Position numbers and translations under genes: made by a program. Below the pieces are notes generated by a model that searched no databases, was not told the origin of the DNA, and saw only the letters and a list, made by a program, of their open reading frames with translations. A stretch of DNA of 64,000 nt from Variovorax paradoxus (lineage in GTDB: Bacteria > Pseudomonadota > Gammaproteobacteria > Burkholderiales > Burkholderiaceae_C). The stretch spans positions 1 through 64,000 of the forward strand of contig NZ_JAGGNU010000008.1 in NCBI RefSeq assembly GCF_018614915.1, read 5' to 3'. Below are positions 29,790 to 37,104 of this stretch, piece after piece. Within the stretch, counting starts at the first letter, position 1, and each line of letters begins with the position of its first letter.

Positions 29790-30302
29790 TCAATGTGTCT
29801 GGCAGATGTCTGCCCACTTCTCTACCGAGAGCTCGCCCTTGCAGGTCTGCAGCACGATCACGCCGGGCTCGCCCGGTGCGCGGAACTGGTAGGCGGTGTT
29901 CTTGGGCAAGAGGCCCTGGTGGCCGCGCGAGAGCTTCATCCAGCCCATCTTCTGTCCCTTGGGTTCGCCCTTCACGAGCACGGCACCGTTCTTCTCTTCG
30001 TCGGCCACGGTCTGGGCGGCGTCGAGCTTGACCAGGTGGATCTCGATCTCGCCATCCATCACGAGCGCGAACTCGTCATGCGCGCAGGTGTACCAGGTCG
30101 ATGCGCCTTCGGCGCGCAGGGTCTCGAGCACGTAGATCTGGTTCTGGCCGAACACGACCTTCTCGTAGGGCTTGCTTCTGTTCGCGATGTCGAAGCAGTT
30201 GGAGAAGGCGTAGTGGCGCACGTCGTCGGCGATCGGCTCGACGTGGCCCTTGTCGAAATGCTTGAGGGACCCGAAGCGGGTCTGGTAGGCCGTGGCTGTC
30301 AT
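29790..30302 (-). CDS. hapC: Hydroquinone 1,2-dioxygenase, small subunit
   Basis: The 170-residue protein matches the small subunit (HapC/PnpC/HqdA, about 19 kDa) of hydroquinone dioxygenase. It has a cupin-like barrel with VFGQNQIYVLETLRAEGAST, AHDEFALVMDGEIEIHLVKL and GHQGLLPKNTAYQF. In the characterised enzyme the large subunit carries the iron and both subunits are needed for activity. I choose the ATG at 30302 because AGGAG is 8 bases upstream; the longer frame to 30419 has no support. It is the first catabolic gene after the LysR regulator. Confidence 0.88.
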   Translation of the reverse strand: MTATAYQTRFGSLKHFDKGHVEPIADDVRHYAFSNCFDIANRSKPYEKVVFGQNQIYVLETLRAEGASTWYTCAHDEFALVMDGEIEIHLVKLDAAQTVADEEKNGAVLVKGEPKGQKMGWMKLSRGHQGLLPKNTAYQFRAPGEPGVIVLQTCKGELSVEKWADICQTH

Positions 30303-30453
30303 GGGTTGTCTCCTGGGGTCGGCGATGCAGCGTTGGCTGCGATGCCTGAACTCTAGGAAACGAGGAGCGCTTCGGGTAGGCCTCAAATGCGGGCCGCATT
30401 GTTCGGCGTATCCGGTCAATCGCGAGGGTTTACCCGGGAACGGCGGCGGGTCA

Positions 30454-31404
30454 TCACACGTCCGCGATCAGCGTTTCCGGCAGCAATCCGCGCTCGATCA
30501 TCGCCGCGTCCCACGGCGGCACGCGCGTGAAGGCCGCGGTGATGTGCTCGATGAAGAGCTTGAGCTTGAAGGCATTGCGCGAGGTGCCCGCATACACCGC
30601 GCTGAGCGAGAACGAGGACAGCTGGTGCTCCGGCAGCACGATCTGCAGATCGCCGCGCAGGATCGCATTGCCGGCCACCAGCGTCGGCAGGCAGACGATG
30701 CCGGCGTGCTCGAGCGCGTACTCGCGCAGCAGGTGCACGCTGTTGGTCAGGAGCGCGGCGTTCATGTAGATCGTCACCTGCTCGCCCGCGTGGTGGAAGG
30801 TCCAGCGGTCGCGCGTCGGGTAGCCCGAGTAGAGGCCCAGCGTGTGCTTGTGCAGCTCGCGCGGCGTCTGCGGCGCGCCGTGCGTGCGCAGGTACTCGGG
30901 CGTGGCGCAGAACACGCGCCGCACCGGGAAGAGCGGACGCGAGACCAGCTCGGTGGAAGCGGCCGGGAATATCTGCAATGCGCAGTCCACGCCCGCCTTG
31001 ACCGGGTCGACCACCGCATCGCTCACGATCAGCTCGAGATGGATGTCCGGGTAGTCCGCCTGGAAGGCGCGCAGCACCGAGGCCAGGTGGCCGAGCACGA
31101 AGCCGGTCAGCGCATGGATGCGCAGCGTGCCCGTGGGGCCGGCGCGCGCGCCGCGCATCTGGTCGATGACGTCGTTGGCGCGCCCGACGAGCTCCGTGCA
31201 GTCGCGCAGGAAGGCCTGGCCGACGTCGCTGAGCCGCACCACCCGCGTGCTGCGATGGAAGAGCGGCGCGCCCACGTGCTCTTCGAGCTGCTTCACGCGG
31301 CTGGTGACCACCGACTTGGCCACGCGCAGCTGCCTGGCAGCCTCGGCGAAGCTCTGGGTCTGCGCCACGCGCACGAATGTCTCTATGTTTTCCAGGCGGT
31401 CCAT
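30454..31404 (-). CDS. LysR-family transcriptional regulator, probable activator of the hydroquinone cluster
   Basis: The 316-residue protein has a LysR HTH (about 1-60, MDRLENIETFVRVAQTQSFA and LRVAKSVVTSRVKQLEE) and a periplasmic-binding-like effector domain. It lies just before the dioxygenase genes on the same strand with a 151-bp gap that should hold their promoter. Unlike most LysR genes it is not divergent from its likely targets. The effector could be hydroquinone or its precursor. Its 5' end faces the DUF1841 gene over 53 bp. Confidence 0.9.
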   Translation of the reverse strand: MDRLENIETFVRVAQTQSFAEAARQLRVAKSVVTSRVKQLEEHVGAPLFHRSTRVVRLSDVGQAFLRDCTELVGRANDVIDQMRGARAGPTGTLRIHALTGFVLGHLASVLRAFQADYPDIHLELIVSDAVVDPVKAGVDCALQIFPAASTELVSRPLFPVRRVFCATPEYLRTHGAPQTPRELHKHTLGLYSGYPTRDRWTFHHAGEQVTIYMNAALLTNSVHLLREYALEHAGIVCLPTLVAGNAILRGDLQIVLPEHQLSSFSLSAVYAGTSRNAFKLKLFIEHITAAFTRVPPWDAAMIERGLLPETLIADV

Positions 31405-31457
31405 GGCTTTGGAATGTAGCGGCGCCGCGTGCCGCGTGCTGCTGCTAACCTCGGCGC

Positions 31458-31892
31458 ATGTTCAATCCCTCCCAAGAGGAAGTGCGTCGCTTCTTCTGCG
31501 ACGTCTTCGCCAAGAGCCGCCAGGGCCTGCCGATGGAAGCGCTGGAGCTCATCGCCAGCCGCTGGATCGACGAACACCCCGAATACCACGCCGACCTGGC
31601 CGACGCCGACGCGGCGGTGGCGCGCGTCTACGACGCCAAGGACGGGCGCGAGAACCCCTTTCTCCATCTCTCGATGCACCTGTCGATCAGCGAGCAGTGC
31701 TCGATCGACCAGCCGCGCGGCATCCGCCAGGCGGTGGAGCTGCTGGCGGCGCGCCGCGACTCGCTGCTCGATGCGCACCACGAGGCGATGGAATGCCTGG
31801 GTCGGATGATGTGGGAGAGCCAGCGCGCCGGCCGCCCGCCCGACGGCGAGGCCTACGTGGCCTGCGTTCAGCGCCGCGCCACGCGGGACTGA
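31458..31892 (+). CDS. DUF1841 family protein
   Basis: The 144-residue protein begins MFNPSQEEVRRFFCDVFAK and contains ENPFLHLSMHLSISEQCSID, both typical of DUF1841 proteins, which are common in betaproteobacteria and have no known function. It has no signal or membrane part. Its 3' end overlaps that of the convergent pcaQ gene by 25 bases. Confidence 0.85.
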   Translation: MFNPSQEEVRRFFCDVFAKSRQGLPMEALELIASRWIDEHPEYHADLADADAAVARVYDAKDGRENPFLHLSMHLSISEQCSIDQPRGIRQAVELLAARRDSLLDAHHEAMECLGRMMWESQRAGRPPDGEAYVACVQRRATRD

Positions 31893-32827
31893 GCCCGCAC
31901 GCTGTCGCGCAGCAGCGAAACCAGCAGCTGCCGCGCGGTCGACGGTTCGGCATCGCTGCGCAGCAGCAGTCCGACCGGCTCGTCGGTGCCTGCGGTGTCG
32001 ATCGGCAGCTGCACCAGGTGGCCGCGCTGCAGGTCGTCGCGCGCGGCGCCGATGGGCGTGAACCAGATGGCATCGGAGCGGACCAGCAGTGCGCGTGCCA
32101 CCGAGAGGTCGAGCGTTTGCGTCACATGCTCGGGCAGGCGCAGGCCCAGTCCGGAGAGAAAGCTCTCCGTGTGGTGGCGAGGAATGGTGCCCTCGCCATA
32201 GATCACGAGCGGGTGCTGCAGCACCTGCTGCACCGAAGGCGCACCGCCCGCCAGTGGATGGCCGGGCCGCGCGATCAAGGCCAGCGGCTCGGTGTAGAGC
32301 AACTCGAAGGTGAGCCCGGCCATCAGCTGCGGGTCGCTCATGCGGCCGGCCACCAGGTCGAGCTCGCCGGCGCGCAGGGCATCGAGCAGCGGGGCGTTGG
32401 CACCGGTCTGCACCTGTACCTGCAGCGTAGGCAGCCGCTCGCGCAGCGCCGCCAATGCAGAAGGCAGCAAGGAGGGCGCGACGCTCGGCAGGGCGCCGAT
32501 GCGCAGGCGCTGCGGGCGCGTGCCCGAGGCCGGCATCACCGCCTGGGCGGTGGCATCGAACGCTTCCAGCACGCGCAGCGCATGCGCCAGAAGCTGTTCG
32601 CCGGCCACGGTGAAACCCTGGATGCCGCGCCGGCCGGCGCTGCCGCGCTCGACCAGCCGAGCGCCGGCCAGCGCTTCGAGCTCGGCCAGGGTCTTCGATA
32701 CCGCCGGCTGGCTCAGCGCCAGGCGCTCGGCCGCCCGCGCGAGATGGCGCTCCTGCGCGACCGCCACCAGGCAGCGCAGATGGCGCAGTTGGACGCCGCG
32801 AACGAAGGCTTCGGAGCTGGCGGCCAT
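31868..32827 (-). CDS. pcaQ: LysR-family regulator PcaQ
   Basis: The 319-residue LysR protein has the HTH VAQERHLARAAERLALSQPA and reads IYGEGTIPRHHTESFLSGLG in the effector domain, which resembles PcaQ/GbpR-type regulators. It is divergent from pcaHG over 99 bp. PcaQ activates protocatechuate genes in response to beta-carboxy-cis,cis-muconate in the characterised cases. The identity comes from both sequence pattern and location. Confidence 0.88.
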   Translation of the reverse strand: MAASSEAFVRGVQLRHLRCLVAVAQERHLARAAERLALSQPAVSKTLAELEALAGARLVERGSAGRRGIQGFTVAGEQLLAHALRVLEAFDATAQAVMPASGTRPQRLRIGALPSVAPSLLPSALAALRERLPTLQVQVQTGANAPLLDALRAGELDLVAGRMSDPQLMAGLTFELLYTEPLALIARPGHPLAGGAPSVQQVLQHPLVIYGEGTIPRHHTESFLSGLGLRLPEHVTQTLDLSVARALLVRSDAIWFTPIGAARDDLQRGHLVQLPIDTAGTDEPVGLLLRSDAEPSTARQLLVSLLRDSVRAQSRVARR

Positions 32828-32837
32828 TCAATTACCG

Positions 32838-32849
32838 TTGCTTATGCAA
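32838..32849. promoter_or_regulatory. Candidate LysR-type operator between pcaQ and pcaH
   Basis: The interrupted palindrome TTGC-TTAT-GCAA has the T-N11-A-like form bound by LysR proteins. It lies 11 bp before the pcaQ start and 78 bp before pcaH, in the AT-richer 99-bp divergent region. The binding site of PcaQ as recalled in other genera looks different, so this is a weak call. Confidence 0.4.
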
Positions 32850-32926
32850 AATCGCGAAAACGTCAATTTACATCATCAAATCGCATGAATACAGTGAAGC
32901 CCATCCCACGATTCTGAGACAAGCCC

Positions 32927-33628
32927 ATGAGCACACTCACGCCCCGCGACTGGCCCAGCCATCCCTCCTACATCTACTCCGGCTACAAATCGACCGCCAA
33001 GCGCGGCCCGCAGCAGCCGCTGATTCCGCTCAAGGCCTCGCTCGGCGAACTGCGCCAGCCGGTCTACGGCCACGGCAGCATCGGCGAGTTCGACCACGAC
33101 CTGACGCGCAACGCGCGCAGGAACGGCGAGCCGCTGGGCGAGCGCATGATCCTCACCGGCCAGGTGCTCGACGAGCGCCGCCGCCCGGTGCGCAACACGC
33201 TGGTCGAGCTGTGGCAGGCCAACGCGGCCGGCCGCTACGTGCACAAGGTCGACCAGCACGATGCGCCGCTCGACCCCAACTTCCTCGGCGCCGGCCGCTG
33301 CCTGACCGACAACGAGGGCCGCTACCGCTTCCTCACCATCAAGCCGGGCGCCTATCCCTGGGGCAACCATCCCAACGCCTGGCGGCCGCAGCACATCCAC
33401 CTGTCGCTGTTCGGCGAGCACTTCGCGAGCCGCCTCGTGACGCAGATGTACTTCCCGGGCGACCCGCTGTTGCAGTACGACCCGATGATCACCGGCACGC
33501 CCGAGAAGGTGCGCAACCGCCTGGTGTCGGACTTCAGCATGGACGTCACGGAGGAGGGCTACGCGCTCGGCTACGTGTTCGACATCGTGCTGCGCGGCGC
33601 CGACGAAACGCCCTTCGAAAATCGATGA
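32927..33628 (+). CDS. pcaH: Protocatechuate 3,4-dioxygenase beta subunit
   Basis: The 233-residue protein is an intradiol dioxygenase beta subunit with all four iron ligands: Tyr104 (GRYVHK), Tyr143 (GAYPWGNH), His156 and His158 (RPQHIHLS). The spacing 39-13-2 equals that of the characterised Pseudomonas enzyme. The N-terminal segment with DWPSHPSYIYSGYKST is also typical. It forms an (alpha-beta)12 type complex with PcaG and cleaves protocatechuate to beta-carboxy-cis,cis-muconate. Confidence 0.95.
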   Translation: MSTLTPRDWPSHPSYIYSGYKSTAKRGPQQPLIPLKASLGELRQPVYGHGSIGEFDHDLTRNARRNGEPLGERMILTGQVLDERRRPVRNTLVELWQANAAGRYVHKVDQHDAPLDPNFLGAGRCLTDNEGRYRFLTIKPGAYPWGNHPNAWRPQHIHLSLFGEHFASRLVTQMYFPGDPLLQYDPMITGTPEKVRNRLVSDFSMDVTEEGYALGYVFDIVLRGADETPFENR

Positions 33629-33637
33629 AATGAGGCT

Positions 33638-33728
33638 CACCCCCAGGCTCCCCCACTTCGTGTGGTCCGCCAACCCCCTCACCGGGGGCAACACCAGCGG
33701 CCCGGCAAAGCCGGTTCCGCAGTGTTCC
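33638..33728. repeat. Dispersed intergenic repeat, copy 2
   Basis: This 91-bp sequence is the inverse complement of the element at 29699-29788, with about nine of ten bases identical by eye and similar length. It sits between pcaH and pcaG, 9 bp after the pcaH stop, so again between two subunit genes of one dioxygenase. The core CCCGGCAAAGCCGGTTCCGC is conserved. Confidence 0.8.
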
Positions 33729-33806
33729 TCGACCCCCGTGCATAGCTTCGTGCGTCGCGGCCAGCACGACCCGCGGCAACGCAACTGAACAAGGAGACAC
33801 CAAGTC

Positions 33807-34412
33807 ATGATGAGCGCACTCGAAACCAATTTCGGCCAGACCCCTTCGCAGACGGTCGGCCCCTACTTCGCCTACGGCCTCACGGCCACGCAGTACGGCT
33901 ACGACTTCGACCAACCCTTCGACGCGGTGCTCGCGCTCGACGGCGCGCGCGGCGAGCGCATCAGGATCGAAGGCCGGGTGATCGACGGGGAGGGCAAGCC
34001 CATCAACGACGCGCTGGTCGAGATCAGCCAGGTCGACGGCACCGGCGCCTATCCGCGCTCGGTCGAGGACGCACAGGCCATCGGCTTCCGCGCCTTCGGC
34101 CGCGCCGGCACGGGCACCGATGCGCAGAACCGCTTCGTGTTCCACACCGTCAAGCCGGGCGCCGAGGCGGCGGGCGAAGCGCCGCACGTCAACGTGATCG
34201 TGCTGATGCGCGGCATGCTGCTGCATGCCTTCACGCGCATCTACTTCAGCGACGAAGCCAAGGCCAACGCAGACGACGCGGTGCTGGCGAGCGTGCCGGC
34301 CGAACGACGCAAGACGCTCGTCGCAGAGCGCAGCGAGACGGGCGGCGCGGTGACCTATCGCTTCGACATCCACATGCAGGGGCCGAGCGAGACGGTGTTC
34401 TTCGATATATAG
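33807..34412 (+). CDS. pcaG: Protocatechuate 3,4-dioxygenase alpha subunit
   Basis: The 201-residue protein begins with the family pattern FGQTPSQTVGPYFAYGL and has the intradiol fold, but the iron ligands are replaced, as usual in the alpha subunit. It supports the active site in PcaH. AAGGAG stands before tandem ATGs at 33807-33812. The gap from pcaH is 178 bp, unusually long for this pair, and is partly filled by the repeat. A hairpin terminator lies downstream on the other strand. Confidence 0.94.
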   Translation: MMSALETNFGQTPSQTVGPYFAYGLTATQYGYDFDQPFDAVLALDGARGERIRIEGRVIDGEGKPINDALVEISQVDGTGAYPRSVEDAQAIGFRAFGRAGTGTDAQNRFVFHTVKPGAEAAGEAPHVNVIVLMRGMLLHAFTRIYFSDEAKANADDAVLASVPAERRKTLVAERSETGGAVTYRFDIHMQGPSETVFFDI

Positions 34413-34444
34413 AAGGCAAAAACAAAGCCCAGCATCGGAAAAAA

Positions 34445-34471
34445 ACAAAGCCCGCTGAAAGCGGGCTTTGT
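34445..34471 (-). terminator. Intrinsic terminator for the cytochrome c4 gene
   Basis: An 11-bp perfect stem, ACAAAGCCCGC with GCGGGCTTTGT, surrounds a 5-base loop. On the minus strand it is followed by a run of T (complement of the A-run at 34439-34445). This ends the cytochrome c4 transcript. On the plus strand there is no T-run, though the hairpin may slow polymerase coming from pcaG. Confidence 0.85.
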
Positions 34472-34489
34472 ACTTGTGGGCTTCGCCTC

Positions 34490-35173
34490 TTACTTGGCGC
34501 GATGGATGCGCGACTCGGGCACCGTCTTGACTTCGCCGGGCAGCGAGCTGATGTAGCTGGCCAGTTCCTTGAGCTCGGCATTGCTGAACTTCTTGGCCTG
34601 GCCGCTCATCACGCCGTTGGAGCGGCCGATCTGCTGGTTCTTGTCGGTTTTGTAGGACTTGAGTGCGACGTAGAGGTAGTCGGCATGCTGGCCCGCGAGC
34701 TTGGCGACCGTGCCGTCGTTCGGCGTGTTGAAGTTGACGCCGTGGCACTTGGTGCAGGCGTTGTCCTTGTCGCGCGAGATGAGGGCCTGCACGCGCTCGC
34801 TCGGCTGCTTGGCGGCGGTGGGCGGCGGTGCGTCGCCCTCTTCCACGCCGAGCTGGCTGTAGTAGGCGGCGAGGTCGACGATGTCCTGCTCGGTCAGGGT
34901 GTCGGCGATGGCACGCATGGTCGGGTGCTTGCGGTCGCCGCCCTTGTAGGCCGTGAGGGCCGAGGCGATGTAGGTGGCGCTTTGCCCCGCGATCATCGGG
35001 ACCTTGTGGATCTCGGGGAAGCTGGCCTGGTAGCCGATGATCCCGTGGCAACCCACGCACATCGCCACCTTCTTCGAGCCGTTTTCAGCATTGCCCGTGA
35101 CCTGCTGGGCTTGGGCCGAGACCGTCACGCAAGCGACAGCGAGGGCAAACATCGTGGTCAACAACTTGTTCAT
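34490..35173 (-). CDS. Dihaem cytochrome c4-like protein
   Basis: The 227-residue protein has a Sec signal (about 1-22, ending SAQAQ) and two class I cytochrome domains with haem motifs CVGCH (39-43) and CTKCH (140-144). Likely methionine ligands are in HPTMRAI and NGVMSGQAKK. This is the pattern of periplasmic cytochrome c4, an electron carrier to terminal oxidases. It is a single gene with its own terminator. It differs from the small cytochrome in the hydroquinone cluster. Confidence 0.92.
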   Translation of the reverse strand: MNKLLTTMFALAVACVTVSAQAQQVTGNAENGSKKVAMCVGCHGIIGYQASFPEIHKVPMIAGQSATYIASALTAYKGGDRKHPTMRAIADTLTEQDIVDLAAYYSQLGVEEGDAPPPTAAKQPSERVQALISRDKDNACTKCHGVNFNTPNDGTVAKLAGQHADYLYVALKSYKTDKNQQIGRSNGVMSGQAKKFSNAELKELASYISSLPGEVKTVPESRIHRAK

Positions 35174-35323
35174 TTTGCGCGCACAATCTCGTGGGGATAC
35201 AGATTTCAGATCAACTTTTGATTATATGCGGGGGCTCTTCGAGGCCCCGGGCGTGAGGCACTCGGGCGTTGCGCAGCGCAGATGAATGATGTGTCGTTTC
35301 ATCCACCCTGCTCCACCCCATCC

Positions 35324-36166
35324 ATGAAATTCACGGGCTCCGACAACTACGTCGCCACACAGGATCTGATGCTCGCGGTCAACGCCGCCATCACGCTCAA
35401 GCGGCCGCTGCTGGTCAAGGGCGAGCCGGGCACCGGCAAGACGATGCTCGCGGAAGAGGTGGCACAGGCGCTCGACCTGCCGCTGCTCCAGTGGCACATC
35501 AAGTCGACCACCAAGGCACAGCAGGGCCTCTACGAATACGACGCCGTGAGCCGGCTGCGCGACTCGCAACTGGGCGACGAGCGCGTGAAGGACATCCACA
35601 ACTACATCGTCAAGGGCGTGCTGTGGCAGGCCTTCACCGCCGACGAACCGGTGGCGCTCTTGATCGACGAGATCGACAAGGCCGACATCGAATTCCCGAA
35701 CGACCTGTTGCGCGAAATCGACCGCATGGAGTTCTATTGCTACGAGACGCGGGAGCTGGTCCGCGCCAAGCACCGGCCGGTGGTCTTCATCACCTCCAAC
35801 AACGAGAAGGAGCTGCCCGACGCCTTCCTGCGCCGCTGCTTCTTCCACTACATCAAGTTCCCCGACGCAGACACGATGAAGAGCATCGTCGCGGTGCACT
35901 TCCCCGGCCTCAAGCAGACGCTGCTGGCCTCGGCCATGAAGACCTTCTACGACGTGCGCAACCTGCCCGGCCTGAAGAAGAAGCCCTCGACCTCCGAGCT
36001 GCTCGACTGGCTCAAGCTGCTGGTGGCCGAGGACATCCCGCTCGAAGCGCTGCAGAGCAAGGACGACAAGGTCGCGGTGCCGCCCCTGGTGGGCGCGCTG
36101 CTCAAGAACGAGCAGGACGTGACGCTGTTCGAGAAGCTCGTCTTCATGCAGCGCCACAACCGATGA
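35324..36166 (+). CDS. MoxR-family AAA+ ATPase
   Basis: The 280-residue protein has a AAA+ core: Walker A GEPGTGKTM, Walker B ALLIDEIDKAD, sensor 1 VFITSNNEKELPDAFLRRC with the arginine finger. These are MoxR-type ATPases, which work with VWA proteins to insert metals or activate partner enzymes. The CoxE-like VWA protein three genes downstream is the expected partner. I choose the ATG at 35324 since the family starts KFTGSDNYVAT; a frame to 35282 exists. It overlaps the next gene by ATGA. Confidence 0.9.
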   Translation: MKFTGSDNYVATQDLMLAVNAAITLKRPLLVKGEPGTGKTMLAEEVAQALDLPLLQWHIKSTTKAQQGLYEYDAVSRLRDSQLGDERVKDIHNYIVKGVLWQAFTADEPVALLIDEIDKADIEFPNDLLREIDRMEFYCYETRELVRAKHRPVVFITSNNEKELPDAFLRRCFFHYIKFPDADTMKSIVAVHFPGLKQTLLASAMKTFYDVRNLPGLKKKPSTSELLDWLKLLVAEDIPLEALQSKDDKVAVPPLVGALLKNEQDVTLFEKLVFMQRHNR

Positions 36167-36486
36167 GCGAAAAGCGCCATCCCGTGAGCCCGCCGCCCGG
36201 CCGCCCGAAGACGGGCTCGCTCCCGCCTGGCGGGACGGCGCAAAGCGCCAAGGGTGCACCAATGCGCCAGTTGCTGCTGCTCGGCGTGGCACAGGCAGTG
36301 CTGTTCGTGGTTGGCGCGCTCCTGGGCCGATGGCTCGGCCTGGCACTGGGCTTCGACGCTTTTGGGGCCGGCGGCTACAGCAACAGCGTGATCTTCGGCA
36401 TCCTGTTGATCGGCCTCGGCGGTGGCGGCGGTGTGCAGTTGGCGCGCGCCTGGTATATCCGCAAGTACGGCCCGACGAGGTACTGA
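36163..36486 (+). CDS. Small membrane protein of unknown function
   Basis: The 107-residue protein has a proline-rich N-terminal tail and two hydrophobic helices (LLLLGVAQAVLFVVGALLG and SVIFGILLIGLGGGGGVQLA). Its start overlaps the MoxR stop (ATGA) and the next gene begins 3 bp after it, so it is part of the operon. The family is not recognised. Confidence 0.75.
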   Translation: MSEKRHPVSPPPGRPKTGSLPPGGTAQSAKGAPMRQLLLLGVAQAVLFVVGALLGRWLGLALGFDAFGAGGYSNSVIFGILLIGLGGGGGVQLARAWYIRKYGPTRY

Positions 36487-36489
36487 CCC

Positions 36490-37098
36490 ATGGCCTTCGT
36501 CGAGCCCGTCACGCTCAGGTCGCGCGGCATCGCGCTGGTGCCGCTTGCACTGCTCCACGAAGAAGGCTTGCGCGCAGCCGCGGCCGACGGCGAGCTGTGG
36601 AAGCTGCGCGTCACCTCCGTGCCCGAGCCGCAGGACACGCGCGGCTACATCGAGACGGCGCTTGCGGGACGCGAGGCCGGCCACCGCTTCGCTTTCGCCG
36701 TGACCGACGAGTCCAGCGGCACGGTGCTCGGCTCCACCAGCTTCCACGACATCCTGCCCGCGGTGAAGCGCGTCGAGATCGGCTACACCTGGTACGCCGC
36801 GCGCTGCCAGCGCACGCACGTCAACACCACCTGCAAGCTGCTGATGATGACGCACGCCTTCGACACCCTCGGCTGCCACGTGGTCGGCTGGCGCACGGAC
36901 AATTTCAACCACGCATCGCAGCGCGCCATCGAACGCCTCGGTGCACGCAAGGACGGCGTGATTCGCGGCCATGCCCTACGCCGCGACGGCACCATCCGCG
37001 ATACGGTGATGTACAGCTTGCGGTCGGGCGAGTGGCCCGAGGTCAGGGCCCAGCTGCTCTACCTGCTGGACAAGCCGCGTTCCGAACCCAAGGAGTGA
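36490..37098 (+). CDS. GNAT-family N-acetyltransferase (RimJ/RimL-like)
   Basis: The 202-residue protein has the GNAT fold of the RimJ/RimL subgroup, with FAVTDESSGTVLGSTSFHDI, IGYTWYAARCQRTHVNTTCK and GWRTDNFNHASQRAIERLGA, where the latter covers the acetyl-CoA binding helix and terminal conserved segment. It would acetylate a protein N-terminus or a small amine. The setting between MoxR and VWA genes gives no obvious substrate. Confidence 0.88.
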   Translation: MAFVEPVTLRSRGIALVPLALLHEEGLRAAAADGELWKLRVTSVPEPQDTRGYIETALAGREAGHRFAFAVTDESSGTVLGSTSFHDILPAVKRVEIGYTWYAARCQRTHVNTTCKLLMMTHAFDTLGCHVVGWRTDNFNHASQRAIERLGARKDGVIRGHALRRDGTIRDTVMYSLRSGEWPEVRAQLLYLLDKPRSEPKE

Positions 37099-37104
37099 TG
37101 CGCG

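Noticed and set aside
31868-31892. 25-base convergent overlap of DUF1841 and pcaQ genes as a regulatory antisense pair
   Set aside because: Short 3' overlaps of convergent genes are common in compact genomes; nothing else suggests regulation.
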